Positions 41,341 through 49,088 of a stretch of 64,000 nt of DNA are shown in pieces (position 1 is the first letter of the stretch; each line of letters opens with the position of its first letter). Location of the stretch: NCBI GenBank assembly GCA_023388995.1, contig JAEWFD010000042.1:60707-124706 (forward strand), given 5' to 3'. The notes under the pieces are model-generated. The model was not told the origin of the DNA, made no database searches, and saw only the letters and a program-made list of their open reading frames with translations. This DNA is from Bacillota bacterium (GTDB lineage: Bacteria > Bacillota_I > Bacilli_A > Erysipelotrichales > Erysipelotrichaceae). The position numbers and the translations under genes are program-made.

Positions 41341-42600
41341 GTGAAGTTAAAACAAATTTATGCAGCCTTGGATATTGGTAGCTATGATATTAAGCTTGTT
41401 ATTGGGGAGTTTCACAATACCAGATTTAATGTAATAAGGGTCGAAAGAGTGCAAACAAACGGTATTTTGAATTATAAAATTGTTGATATTTCTGCGGTTA
41501 GCCAAGCAGTGATGCTTGCAGTTAAAAATGTCAGTGATTTGCTGCAAGTTCGCATAGAACGAGTTTTATTATCAATTCCGGCGGTAAATATGAATCGAGT
41601 TTCTCAAAGAATCACGGTTCCTATTCTACATGACAGCAAGCAGATTATGATTGCTGACATCCAAAATGCGATGAAGCTGGCACAACGCAGTGCTGTTCCT
41701 GCGGGAATGGAAATTGTCAATGTCGTGCCTGTGAAATATATTGTGAATGGCATCTCTACAAGACGGATTCCGCTGCAGGAAACGTGTGAGGTATTATATG
41801 TTGATGTTGATCTGCTTTGTGCAGATCGGCAGTCTGTATATGATTATGTTCGGGTTGTTGAAAAATCGGGATTGGAAATCTTGGATATTTTCATGCAGCC
41901 GTTTGCTGAGGCAAAGGAAATCGCGATCTTTGAACAGACGGTGGATCATCATGTTGTCTATTTGAACATCGGATATCAAATGACAACAGCTTCCCTGTTC
42001 TCGCAAGGCAGGCTGGTTTCCAGCGAATTGATTGGATTCGGCATGGAGCAGATTGATCAAAAGATTTCGGAGACATTTCATATCAGCAAAGAGAGCGCTG
42101 ATCGTTTGAAGCAATATAACTGCCGCTTGATGGAAGAGATTCAGGATGATCTGCCTATTTATATGTGGACCAAAGAGCAAAAAAGCTATTCTTTGAGTGA
42201 ATCTGATTTGTCAGCCGTAATAAAAGAAAGTATGATCGACTTTTTAGAACAAATTTATGACTATGCTTCTGATATACTGCAAACACCAAAGGTGAAAGTA
42301 ATCATCGGCGGTGGCGGCGGTGAGTTAATGGATTTGCCTGAGCTGGCAGCAACAATCTGGAAAGTGGATGTACAGTCCTATGTTCCGGAGACGCTCGGTG
42401 CCCGCAGTTCTACGTTAATTACATCGCTTGGTCTTTTCTATGCATATAAAGATGCATGCGAGTATACGCTGTCGCAAAAAGGGAGTATTGATTCTCTGAA
42501 GTTTGCGGAAGCGATTTTGCCAAAGAAGCCGGGGGAAGAAGAAGGATTCACCGGTCGCTTGAAAAATTTATTATTTAACGAAAGTGAAAGAAAGAAATAG
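41341..42600 (+). CDS. ftsA: Cell-division actin homologue FtsA
   Basis: 419 aa. Actin-like ATPase: phosphate-1 AALDIGSYDIKLVIGE near 10, 1C-domain with SIPAVNMNRVSQRITVP, phosphate-2 HHVVYLNIGYQMTTASLF near 205 (divergent), adenosine motif VIIGGGGGELMDLPEL near 320. The C-terminal GRLKNLLF helix looks amphipathic, as needed for membrane binding. GTG start at 41341, 8 bases after GGAGGCG. It links FtsZ filaments to the membrane. Sequence is rather divergent from Bacillus FtsA, but the ftsZ gene follows within 15 bases. Confidence 0.9.
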   Translation: MKLKQIYAALDIGSYDIKLVIGEFHNTRFNVIRVERVQTNGILNYKIVDISAVSQAVMLAVKNVSDLLQVRIERVLLSIPAVNMNRVSQRITVPILHDSKQIMIADIQNAMKLAQRSAVPAGMEIVNVVPVKYIVNGISTRRIPLQETCEVLYVDVDLLCADRQSVYDYVRVVEKSGLEILDIFMQPFAEAKEIAIFEQTVDHHVVYLNIGYQMTTASLFSQGRLVSSELIGFGMEQIDQKISETFHISKESADRLKQYNCRLMEEIQDDLPIYMWTKEQKSYSLSESDLSAVIKESMIDFLEQIYDYASDILQTPKVKVIIGGGGGELMDLPELAATIWKVDVQSYVPETLGARSSTLITSLGLFYAYKDACEYTLSQKGSIDSLKFAEAILPKKPGEEEGFTGRLKNLLFNESERKK

Positions 42601-42614
42601 GAGTGGGTGATAGT

Positions 42615-43709
42615 ATGGGCGTATTACAATATGATCAAGTAGCGAAGATTAAAGTCATTGGTGTGGGTGGCGGCGGCTGTAATGCTGTCAATCGCATGGT
42701 TGAAGAAGGGGTAAAAGGTGTTGAGTTTTTTGTAGCCAATACCGACCAGCAAGTATTAAACAACTCCGTTTGCGAGCATAAAATTATTCTGGGTCAGGAA
42801 ACAACCAAAGGGCTTGGTGCCGGCGGTGATCCTGAAATGGGACGCAAGAGTGCCATTGAAAGTGAAGAGAGCATCAAAGAAGTATTAAAAGGTGCTGATA
42901 TGGTCTTTATCGCGGCAGGATTAGGTGGCGGCACCGGAACTGGGGCAGCTCCGATTATTGCGAAGATTGCGAAGGAGCAAAACAGCTTGGTCGTCGGAAT
43001 TGTGACAAAACCATTCAGTTTTGAAGGCAAAAAACGGATGGATCAGGCACTTTCCGGGTTGGAAGAATTACGTCAATACATAGATTCTTTGATTATCGTC
43101 AGCAACAATCAGTTGTTGCAGGTGATTGGCCGTATTCCGCTTGTAGATGCATTTAGAGAAGCGGATAATGTACTGCGTCAAGGCGTTCAGACTATTACGG
43201 ATTTGATCGCTGTGCCTGCATTCATTAACTTGGACTTTGCGGATGTGAAGTCCGTTATGAAGGGACAAGGCAGTGCTTTGATCGGGATTGGTCTAAGCAA
43301 AGGCGAAGACAAAGCAAGAGAAGCTGCGGAAAAAGCAATTCACTCCCCACTCTTGGAAGCTCATATTTCCGGTGCAAAGAATGCCATTGTTAACGTAACA
43401 GGCGGTAACAGCATTTCCTTGTTTGATGCCAACGATGCTGTTGAATCAATCAGAGAATCAGCAGGCAATGATGTCAATATTATCTTTGGTATTGCAATTA
43501 ACGAAAATCTTGGTGATGAGATTATTGTAACGGTCATTGCGACAGGGTTCGATGATTCTGCGTTGCAGGCTACAAATCGGATGGCAAAACCGATGGCGAC
43601 TGCTCCAGTAAGAGAAAGAATGGAACCTGCTTCCCGGATCATCAGCAAAGAACCAGTGGAAGAAGATATTCCAGAGTTGCCGGGCTTCTTCAAGAACAGA
43701 TTGAAATAG
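42615..43709 (+). CDS. ftsZ: Cell-division tubulin homologue FtsZ
   Basis: 364 aa. IKVIGVGGGGCNAVNRM near 12-28, GGGTGTGAAP near 107-116, NLDFADVKSVM, and NVNIIFGIAINENLG-type GTPase/T7 region; the C-terminal interaction tail is EEDIPELPGFFKNRLK (D-I-P-x-F-type peptide that binds FtsA and regulators). The linker between the domain and tail is short. ATG 42615 follows GGGTGAT; GTG 42603 is the less likely alternative. Ends before a terminator; the AT-rich island starts just beyond it. Confidence 0.98.
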   Translation: MGVLQYDQVAKIKVIGVGGGGCNAVNRMVEEGVKGVEFFVANTDQQVLNNSVCEHKIILGQETTKGLGAGGDPEMGRKSAIESEESIKEVLKGADMVFIAAGLGGGTGTGAAPIIAKIAKEQNSLVVGIVTKPFSFEGKKRMDQALSGLEELRQYIDSLIIVSNNQLLQVIGRIPLVDAFREADNVLRQGVQTITDLIAVPAFINLDFADVKSVMKGQGSALIGIGLSKGEDKAREAAEKAIHSPLLEAHISGAKNAIVNVTGGNSISLFDANDAVESIRESAGNDVNIIFGIAINENLGDEIIVTVIATGFDDSALQATNRMAKPMATAPVRERMEPASRIISKEPVEEDIPELPGFFKNRLK

Positions 43710-43762
43710 GCATAAAATATTATAGGAAATGTTTGATAATAATCATCCATAAGGCATATTAA

Positions 43763-43808
43763 AAAGCCATTCTTCATAAGTACAAAAACTTTGAGGAATG
43801 GCTTGTTT
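43763..43808 (+). terminator. Terminator after ftsZ
   Basis: AAGCCATT (43764-43771) pairs with AATGGCTT (43797-43804), extended inward with mismatches, followed by a T-run. Confidence 0.75.
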
Positions 43809-43944
43809 AATGAACTCTTAGAGGATCGTTGTTAGTAGAAACCAAAATAGAATTAGTTGGCTTATATATATAACTTAAAATATTTTTTTGATAATGGTGT
43901 TATTTTAACTGTTTTAGTTACTTTAATATTTATTGGAGGAAGTT

Positions 43945-45228
43945 ATGAATGAATTGACAAATGAACAAAAAAGAATTATTGGATTATTGTCTGGATATTA
44001 TAGAAAAGAAAAATATAAAACAAATAGTAATATAAATAGTACTTGGCGAGTTGAAAATTTTATACTTGATGAACGGGGATTTCAACTCTGCTCATTAAGG
44101 ACATATGAACGCATTGCAACAGGAAAAATAATTGATAACGATGTGATCTATTATAATATTCTAAGAAAATTAGGATATGTAGAAATATGGGAAGCGAGTT
44201 TAGGCGATATACTATATGAATCATCTGAAAGGTTACTGAAAGCAATTTGGGAGTGTAATTTAAGGCAATTAGATGATGAGATAACTAATTTACAGAATCT
44301 AATAAAACCATACGAAGAATATTTTTATTTGTCGGAATATAATGTTTTGCTAAGTATAATTAAAGAATATTATTTATGTGGGATTTACATCGATGATAAA
44401 CTCTACTACAAATATCTTAATATATATTCTATATTTGATGGAAATTTACAGGTGATTATAAGAGATATGCTGTTTGATTATGTGACTTTCAGAAAAAATA
44501 GCTACAAACTCATTTTAAACTTATTCAAGAAAATAAATTATGAATTTTCTGGACATCCAAATGATGAGTTAAATTATTGCTTATATTTAATGTATAATCA
44601 AGAAGCTGTTGCAGCATTTAACAAGCTTGAGAAACTAAAATTAAAAGTAAAACAGTCAGTTTTGCTTTTAAGGTATATTGAAATATGTTGTTTTCAGTTA
44701 AATCTGGCTGATAGTATTCAGCAGTCATTTACTGATAAATTAGAGAGTGAGATTATTAGTTTGTTATCAGAAAAAGGTGCTTCTTTAGTGGCATCTAAGG
44801 TTAGCAATTTTTATTATATGTTAGGTATGAGAAAATTTAATCGAAAGTTGTATTTAGAAACGTATCCATTACTTATGCAATCACTTTTATATGGTCAAAT
44901 GAAGCAAGCAAAAAATATTAACATTTTTTTATATCATATTTTGAAAGAAGAAAAAAATTCGCAATTAGATTTCATATTTAACTATGATTTAGAATATAGT
45001 CTTAACGATGCAATTGGGGTTTTTTACAGATATTTCATTATTAAGAATATGGACTCAAAAGCACTTGATTTAGAAAATTATATCATGAATAATATCTTGC
45101 CGAAACTAAATAAGGAACATATTTTCTTCCATGAAATTTTTGAATCTGAGTTAATTGACTTAATAGCTATTACGCGAAACTATAAAAAACTATTAAAATT
45201 TAGAAGGAAATTGGCGGGAATTAAATAA
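43945..45228 (+). CDS. Large helical regulator with HTH-like N-terminus (RRNPP-like, candidate peptide receptor)
   Basis: 427 aa, no close family recognised. The N-terminus has NSTWRVENFILDERGFQLCSLRTYERIATGKIIDNDVIYYNILRKLGY; the segment LCSLRTYERIATGK resembles the 'CSxxTxxRIExGK' recognition helix of Rgg/PlcR/AimR-like HTH regulators, and xYYNILRKLGY the following helix. From about 80 onward the protein is all-helical with repeated Leu/Tyr-rich pairs (for example EYFYLSEYNVLLSIIKEYYLCG, DELNYCLYLMYNQEAVAAFNKLEKL), as expected of TPR repeats. ATG 43945 is 6 bases after GGAGG. It lies in AT-rich DNA and is followed on the same strand by a peptide gene. Confidence 0.6.
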   Translation: MNELTNEQKRIIGLLSGYYRKEKYKTNSNINSTWRVENFILDERGFQLCSLRTYERIATGKIIDNDVIYYNILRKLGYVEIWEASLGDILYESSERLLKAIWECNLRQLDDEITNLQNLIKPYEEYFYLSEYNVLLSIIKEYYLCGIYIDDKLYYKYLNIYSIFDGNLQVIIRDMLFDYVTFRKNSYKLILNLFKKINYEFSGHPNDELNYCLYLMYNQEAVAAFNKLEKLKLKVKQSVLLLRYIEICCFQLNLADSIQQSFTDKLESEIISLLSEKGASLVASKVSNFYYMLGMRKFNRKLYLETYPLLMQSLLYGQMKQAKNINIFLYHILKEEKNSQLDFIFNYDLEYSLNDAIGVFYRYFIIKNMDSKALDLENYIMNNILPKLNKEHIFFHEIFESELIDLIAITRNYKKLLKFRRKLAGIK

Positions 45229-45242
45229 AATATATACTTAAC

Positions 45243-45298
45243 GGCTAATAAATTATGTTTAGCCAAGTGAAACATTCTGTGACAAACTATGGTAGAAT
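45243..45298 (+). promoter_or_regulatory. Inverted repeat and extended -10 upstream of the peptide gene
   Basis: GGCTAA (45243-45248) and TTAGCC (45259-45264) flank a 10-base spacer. The arms are 14 bases after the regulator stop and about 50 bases upstream of the start predicted from TGGTAGAAT (TAGAAT 45293-45298, an extended -10). The -35 region is poor, so activation by a bound regulator is plausible. The repeat is not followed by a T-run, which argues against a terminator. Confidence 0.55.
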
Positions 45299-45322
45299 TT
45301 ATGCAAAGGAGGGGTGTAAATA

Positions 45323-45442
45323 ATGATTAAATTAGTATTTTGTTTATTATTATCTTTAAATTTATTTAGTAGACCAAATATCATGCAGGATTATTTGTCG
45401 GTAAGACCTTATTGTATGATACCTGACTGTGGCATAAAATAA
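45323..45442 (+). CDS. Small secreted peptide, candidate signalling pheromone
   Basis: 39 aa, below usual gene-calling limits. The SD AAAGGAGGGG is nearly perfect and 5-9 bases before the ATG. The first half is a hydrophobic export-like stretch (LVFCLLLSLNLF); the second half is hydrophilic and ends YCMIPDCGIK, with two cysteines four residues apart (C31, C36) that could form a loop. Position 95 bases after a candidate peptide receptor matches regulator-pheromone pairs such as PlcR-PapR or AimR-AimP. No cleavage site is obvious, so the mature part may be the C-terminal ten residues. Known peptide families were not matched. Confidence 0.65.
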   Translation: MIKLVFCLLLSLNLFSRPNIMQDYLSVRPYCMIPDCGIK

Positions 45443-45503
45443 TTGCCAGATTTATTTTATTAGAAAATTACGAAAAGAAATAAATTTATGAAAGGAAAAT
45501 AAA

Positions 45504-46400
45504 ATGAAACCAATAAAAAAGTTGTTAGGTAATTTGCTAGTTTTTATTCTTTTAATTTCGATGGTTAACAATGTTTATGCACAAGAAGTAGACGGAAAGT
45601 TAACATCTCAAAAAACAGTTAATGTCTATGCTGAAACTATCAATCATTTTGATGAACAATTATATGGTAAGAATTTTAATTTTGCTAATTTAAGTAAAGT
45701 AAAAAGTGAAAAGGAATTATATATACAACAATTTGATAAGCATATTATCGATATCGGCGAAAAGTATTCTGATAAGGAATTACGAGAATATTATAATTAT
45801 AAAGATGAGCAAATTTATGCTATCAGGAATTTTGATGGTACTGAGGCAATGCGCATGCTTGCCGCTGCCACAATGAATTTTAATTTTTATGAATCAGCTT
45901 ATAACTATAATTCTGTTACGGATGTAACATATTTGACAGTGAATTATTCAATGAATACTAATGGTATTGATACGTCGAACTACCAAAGAAATATAGCGTT
46001 GGGCGCATTAGGATCACAGGCAAGTTATTTTCATATCAGTTCAAACGTAACTGCTATTTATACAAGTGGAAGTAAAACAATAAGTTATGGATATGATAGC
46101 AGATCAATTGAAAATGGAGCTGGAGTAGTTATGTCATTTCAAAATAAGCGGTATCAACTTGTTGATCCTGCTGCTGGGTTATATGAAGAATACTATTTGC
46201 AAAGCTTTAGTTCCCACTATACTGCTGTTGCAGGTGGAAAAGTTACAATCGGTGGTATTACAGCAGCATTTGCAAAACCTTCGGTATCATTCGGAGGGTT
46301 TGGTCTATCTTTTGATCTTGGTGGTCCTTCAATTTCTGTTGAATTGGCACAAAATTGGTCGTTCATTAATAATTCCTACAAAACAGTTCGAATGCCTTAG
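45504..46400 (+). CDS. Secreted protein of unknown function
   Basis: 298 aa. A clear signal peptide (KKLLGNLLVFILLISMVNNVYA, probable cleavage after VYA near 26). The mature protein has a charged helical first half (KVKSEKELYIQQFDKHIIDI, SDKELREYYNYKDEQIYAIR), then a second half rich in Tyr, Ser, Asn and Gly with alternating beta character (NYNSVTDVTYLTVNYSMNTNG, GGKVTIGGITAAFAKPSVSF). No domain was recognised; no cysteines in the mature part. The ATG has SD GAAAGGAA. It is 61 bases after the peptide gene with no terminator between, so it is a likely target or partner of the peptide circuit. Confidence 0.7.
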   Translation: MKPIKKLLGNLLVFILLISMVNNVYAQEVDGKLTSQKTVNVYAETINHFDEQLYGKNFNFANLSKVKSEKELYIQQFDKHIIDIGEKYSDKELREYYNYKDEQIYAIRNFDGTEAMRMLAAATMNFNFYESAYNYNSVTDVTYLTVNYSMNTNGIDTSNYQRNIALGALGSQASYFHISSNVTAIYTSGSKTISYGYDSRSIENGAGVVMSFQNKRYQLVDPAAGLYEEYYLQSFSSHYTAVAGGKVTIGGITAAFAKPSVSFGGFGLSFDLGGPSISVELAQNWSFINNSYKTVRMP

Positions 46401-46409
46401 GAAAAGAAT

Positions 46410-46616
46410 ATGCGTGATAGCAAGACGTATGCGATACTAGCATTTGTGACAACATTTATTGCTTGTGCATTTTTCTACGAACGACTGCAATTAGTGTACA
46501 TCAATATAATAAATGTTTCATTAACATGCTCATTATTTGCTTATATTTATATTCATATTGAGAATCTTAAATTTGAAAAATCTGATAAAGAGAATACAGA
46601 TGATAAACGTAAATAA
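46410..46616 (+). CDS. Small membrane protein
   Basis: 68 aa with two hydrophobic segments (YAILAFVTTFIACAFFY and LVYINIINVSLTCSLFAYIYI) and a charged C-terminal tail KFEKSDKENTDDKRK. SD AGGAAAAG precedes the ATG, which lies 9 bases after the secreted-protein stop. Possibly an immunity or anchoring partner of the secreted protein; nothing in the sequence proves this. Confidence 0.55.
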   Translation: MRDSKTYAILAFVTTFIACAFFYERLQLVYINIINVSLTCSLFAYIYIHIENLKFEKSDKENTDDKRK

Positions 46617-46630
46617 CAATTATATTCGAG

Positions 46631-46933
46631 GTGGTCAAGAAAATTACTGACAAAGTGAATAGTGTGCTAACGTTTTCATTGGTGTTGATGCTTAGTTATA
46701 ATATTTTAATACATGGATCAGAATGTAAATATTGTGATAAGAAGAACATAGTTATGAATAACGAAACTAGTAATATTTTCTGGAAAATTCTAGTAATAAC
46801 CAATAGAGGTGATCGTGTTCGGGATTTGATTCTGCTATCAGTATTAGGGCACTTGTGTGTATTGCATGAAGATATGGGCTTTCCATATCTTTTTTACTTA
46901 TATCATGTATCTTATTCTTATTTTAATTTTTAG
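46631..46933 (+). CDS. Doubtful small gene ending in a terminator
   Basis: 100-codon frame with a GTG start, a hydrophobic segment (VLTFSLVLMLSYNILI) and a CKYC pair. The frame runs straight through a clear terminator (46871-46896), so the C-terminal part is not plausible protein. A shorter product, or no product, is more likely. Kept as a low-confidence candidate because it follows the membrane-protein gene closely and has the island's AT-rich composition. Confidence 0.25.
   Translation: MVKKITDKVNSVLTFSLVLMLSYNILIHGSECKYCDKKNIVMNNETSNIFWKILVITNRGDRVRDLILLSVLGHLCVLHEDMGFPYLFYLYHVSYSYFNF
46871..46896 (+). terminator. Terminator closing the accessory island
   Basis: GATATGG (46871-46877) pairs with CCATATC (46883-46889), followed by seven Ts. 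Confidence 0.8.
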
Positions 46934-47157
46934 CATGATTTTCTATGAATATAAAGAATAGCATTTCAGTTTTTGAAATAAGATAGTAACTATTGGGAAT
47001 CAACAGAAAGCCACAGAAAAAGACAAGTTTTTTCACGGAATGTCGAGTTTTGAAACGATATGCAAACAAGCTGCATCCAAATCAACCATAGCATTTCTGT
47101 TTCTATTTTCAGATAAATTTGTTATACTGTTAATAGAAACAGTGAGGAGGTGTTGGG

Positions 47158-47679
47158 ATGTTAGTTTATATTGTCTGTGAGGAATTGTTTTCTCCATATA
47201 AGAGTGATACGTTGGCTTATGATCGCTTTCTATCGTTGATTGAAGAGCGGGATGTTGATGCCGTGCTAATTGCCAATGCAACCGGCCAGTACCTAAAGGA
47301 AATTCAGGATTTCAAAGGAACTTATAGTCATTTGGTTGCACGGATAGTAGAAAGCGAAGCACCGGTAAAGATGATGGGAAAGACTTATCATTTGCGTTCA
47401 TCGGGTGTTGTGACTCCTCGCCGTGAGATGATTCATGCGGTAGATGATACTGTTTGTGAGTTGACGATGCAGGAAGATGGGGGTTATAAATATCAATATC
47501 TTTGCTTGGATTTATTTGATTCAGAGCACTTTGACTCGCTGGCGAAGCAAAGCGCTGCCAAGCAAATTGTAATCCCATTCCAGGATATTATGAAATTTCT
47601 TGAGCAAAACATGGATGATGAAACGGCTGAGCTTTTGAAGAAAGCCAAAGCAGATTTCTATTATAAGACAAAGAGTTAA
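47158..47679 (+). CDS. Hypothetical protein
   Basis: 173 aa, no signal peptide or membrane segment. Starts MLVYIVCEELFSPYKSDT and has a mixed alpha/beta core with VDAVLIANATGQYLKEI, EAPVKMMGKTYHLRSSGVVTPRREM, ending in a charged helix (DDETAELLKKAKADFYYK). Family not recognised; it is no part of the island by composition. SD GAGGAGGTG is 6 bases from the ATG, and TATACT lies upstream near 47131. Single-gene unit. Confidence 0.7.
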   Translation: MLVYIVCEELFSPYKSDTLAYDRFLSLIEERDVDAVLIANATGQYLKEIQDFKGTYSHLVARIVESEAPVKMMGKTYHLRSSGVVTPRREMIHAVDDTVCELTMQEDGGYKYQYLCLDLFDSEHFDSLAKQSAAKQIVIPFQDIMKFLEQNMDDETAELLKKAKADFYYKTKS

Positions 47680-47790
47680 TTATTAGGTGGGTATCATACT
47701 CACCTTTTTCTTTCGAGCAATGATTATCACCATAAGTTTAACTGTACATTAAAAAAATTAATTAAATTATTAAAAATATTAATTTTATTG

Positions 47791-47819
47791 TTGACATTAT
47801 TGCTTTTCTGTCATATAAC
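47791..47819 (+). promoter_or_regulatory. Strong promoter of the DUF2089/SHOCT-like operon
   Basis: TTGACA (47791-47796), 17-base spacer, TATAAC (47814-47819); start near 47826. Confidence 0.85.
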
Positions 47820-47838
47820 TATAGCAGAGGTGATCTTG

Positions 47839-48102
47839 ATGGCAACTAAAGTGAAGATCTGCATTGATACGGAAGCACATAAGATTCATTTACCTGCACT
47901 TCCGTTTTCCATGATTTCATTTATCGCCAAAATAGCATTGCGTTTCTCGGCTACAGATACAACAGAAATGCAAACTAGGCAGCTGCTTTTGTTTACTTCC
48001 GAATTTTTAAAGCATGCAAAACAGGAGTTAAAGCATATGGAACCATTCGTGCTGGCGGAAGTGCAAGATGAAGACAATTATATTTTAATAGAAATGAGGT
48101 AG
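47839..48102 (+). CDS. Small protein resembling the C-terminal half of the SHOCT-like protein
   Basis: 87 aa. Begins ATKVKICIDTEAHKIHLPALPFSMISFIAKIALRF and ends FVLAEVQDEDNYILIEMR. This layout parallels the third gene's C-terminal region (LKVLIDS..., VNVPTSLIKLALETG, then GEIVNIQADDATVLVIIE), so the two may be paralogues, with the N-terminal SHOCT-like motif missing here. ATG 47839 follows AGAGGTGAT; the longer upstream frame overlaps the promoter. First gene of the three-gene operon. Confidence 0.6.
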   Translation: MATKVKICIDTEAHKIHLPALPFSMISFIAKIALRFSATDTTEMQTRQLLLFTSEFLKHAKQELKHMEPFVLAEVQDEDNYILIEMR

Positions 48103-48106
48103 AAAG

Positions 48107-48469
48107 ATGAAAGAAGCAATACAAAGATGCCCTGTATGTGATGAGGTGCTGACCATTACCAAATTGACTTGCAAGCACTGTGAAATTGAAATTCAGGGTG
48201 AATTTAAAGGTTCGCGTTTCAGTCAGCTGCGAAAAGATGAATTGGATTTTGTTGAGGCATTTGTAATTGCCCAAGGGAATATCAAAGAAATGGAGCGTCT
48301 TTTCAAAGTTTCTTATCCGACAATCAAAAAGACATTGGAAGGAATAATTTTGAAACTGGATAGTAAGATTGCAGTCTCAGCTGTTCAAGATGATGAACTG
48401 CTCGCTAAGATTAAAAACAAGGAAATTACAGTGGATGAAGCTGTACAACTCATGAAAGGAAAGAGATAA
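48107..48469 (+). CDS. DUF2089 protein with zinc ribbon and HTH
   Basis: 120 aa. N-terminal zinc ribbon (CPVC and CKHC, about 10-27), then FSQLRKDELDFVEAFVIAQGNIKEMERLFKVSYPTIKKTL, a HTH-like segment as in DUF2089 regulators. The C-terminal LLAKIKNKEITVDEAVQLMKGK is the same short motif as in SHOCT-like domain proteins. Probably a DNA-binding regulator of this operon; targets unknown. Starts 4 bases after the first gene with SD AGGTAGAAAG. Confidence 0.8.
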   Translation: MKEAIQRCPVCDEVLTITKLTCKHCEIEIQGEFKGSRFSQLRKDELDFVEAFVIAQGNIKEMERLFKVSYPTIKKTLEGIILKLDSKIAVSAVQDDELLAKIKNKEITVDEAVQLMKGKR

Positions 48470-48470
48470 G

Positions 48471-48842
48471 ATGAACAAAAAAGAAATTCTGGATTTAATT
48501 CAAGATGGCACGATTACTGCTGAAGAAGGAATGAGACTTTTAGAAGCTGCGGAGGAAACACTGCCAATGGCGAAGCCGCAACGGGGAAAAGGCAAAATGA
48601 AGATGCTGAAGGTGCTCATTGACAGCAATGAAAATGGCAAGAACAGCAAAGTGACTGTAAATGTACCAACTTCGTTAATCAAACTGGCACTGGAGACGGG
48701 AAAAGGAATGAATATCAATGGCATGGATTTATCAGATAAGGTTGATATTGATTTGATCTTGCAGGCGATTGAAGAAGATGCACAAGGTGAAATTGTGAAT
48801 ATTCAGGCAGATGATGCAACGGTTCTGGTAATCATTGAATAA
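48471..48842 (+). CDS. SHOCT-like/YvlB-type protein
   Basis: 123 aa. N-terminal KKEILDLIQDGTITAEEGMRLLEAA is the YvlB/SHOCT-like motif, also at the C-terminus of the previous protein. A basic linker (KPQRGKGKMK) follows, then a small alpha/beta domain (LKVLIDS..., VTVNVPTSLIKLALETG, GEIVNIQADDATVLVIIE). Such proteins occur next to DUF2089 regulators and LiaFSR-like envelope stress genes. SD AAAGGAAAG. A strong terminator follows. Confidence 0.75.
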   Translation: MNKKEILDLIQDGTITAEEGMRLLEAAEETLPMAKPQRGKGKMKMLKVLIDSNENGKNSKVTVNVPTSLIKLALETGKGMNINGMDLSDKVDIDLILQAIEEDAQGEIVNIQADDATVLVIIE

Positions 48843-48861
48843 AGAAAAATACAACTTTTGC

Positions 48862-48904
48862 AAGCAAGCAGAAAACTCTAAAGAGATAACTGCTTGCTTT
48901 TTTA
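48862..48904 (+). terminator. Terminator of the DUF2089/SHOCT-like operon
   Basis: AAGCAAGCAG (48862-48871) pairs with CTGCTTGCTT (48890-48899), followed by TTTTA. Confidence 0.85.
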
Positions 48905-49088
48905 TGGATGGCAGAAAAGGATATTTCCTGAAAATCGGGTATGACAGCATTTTAATTAATTGTTCGTACCTATGGCGAATCGCTCCTGCTGTCTATTGTT
49001 CTTGTTTGATGGATAGTTCTTTTCTTTTGACTCAAATCGACAGCTTTTCTCTTGTATCATGATGATGATTGCAAGGAGGTACATCTGT

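Noticed and set aside
43945..45442. Arbitrium-like (aimR-aimP) phage lysis-lysogeny module
   Set aside because: Order and sizes are similar, but there is no integrase, capsid, terminase or other phage gene near it, and the peptide does not look like AimP.
46631..46933. 100-codon protein after the small membrane protein
   Set aside because: Not accepted as a firm gene because the frame reads through a clear terminator; kept at low confidence.
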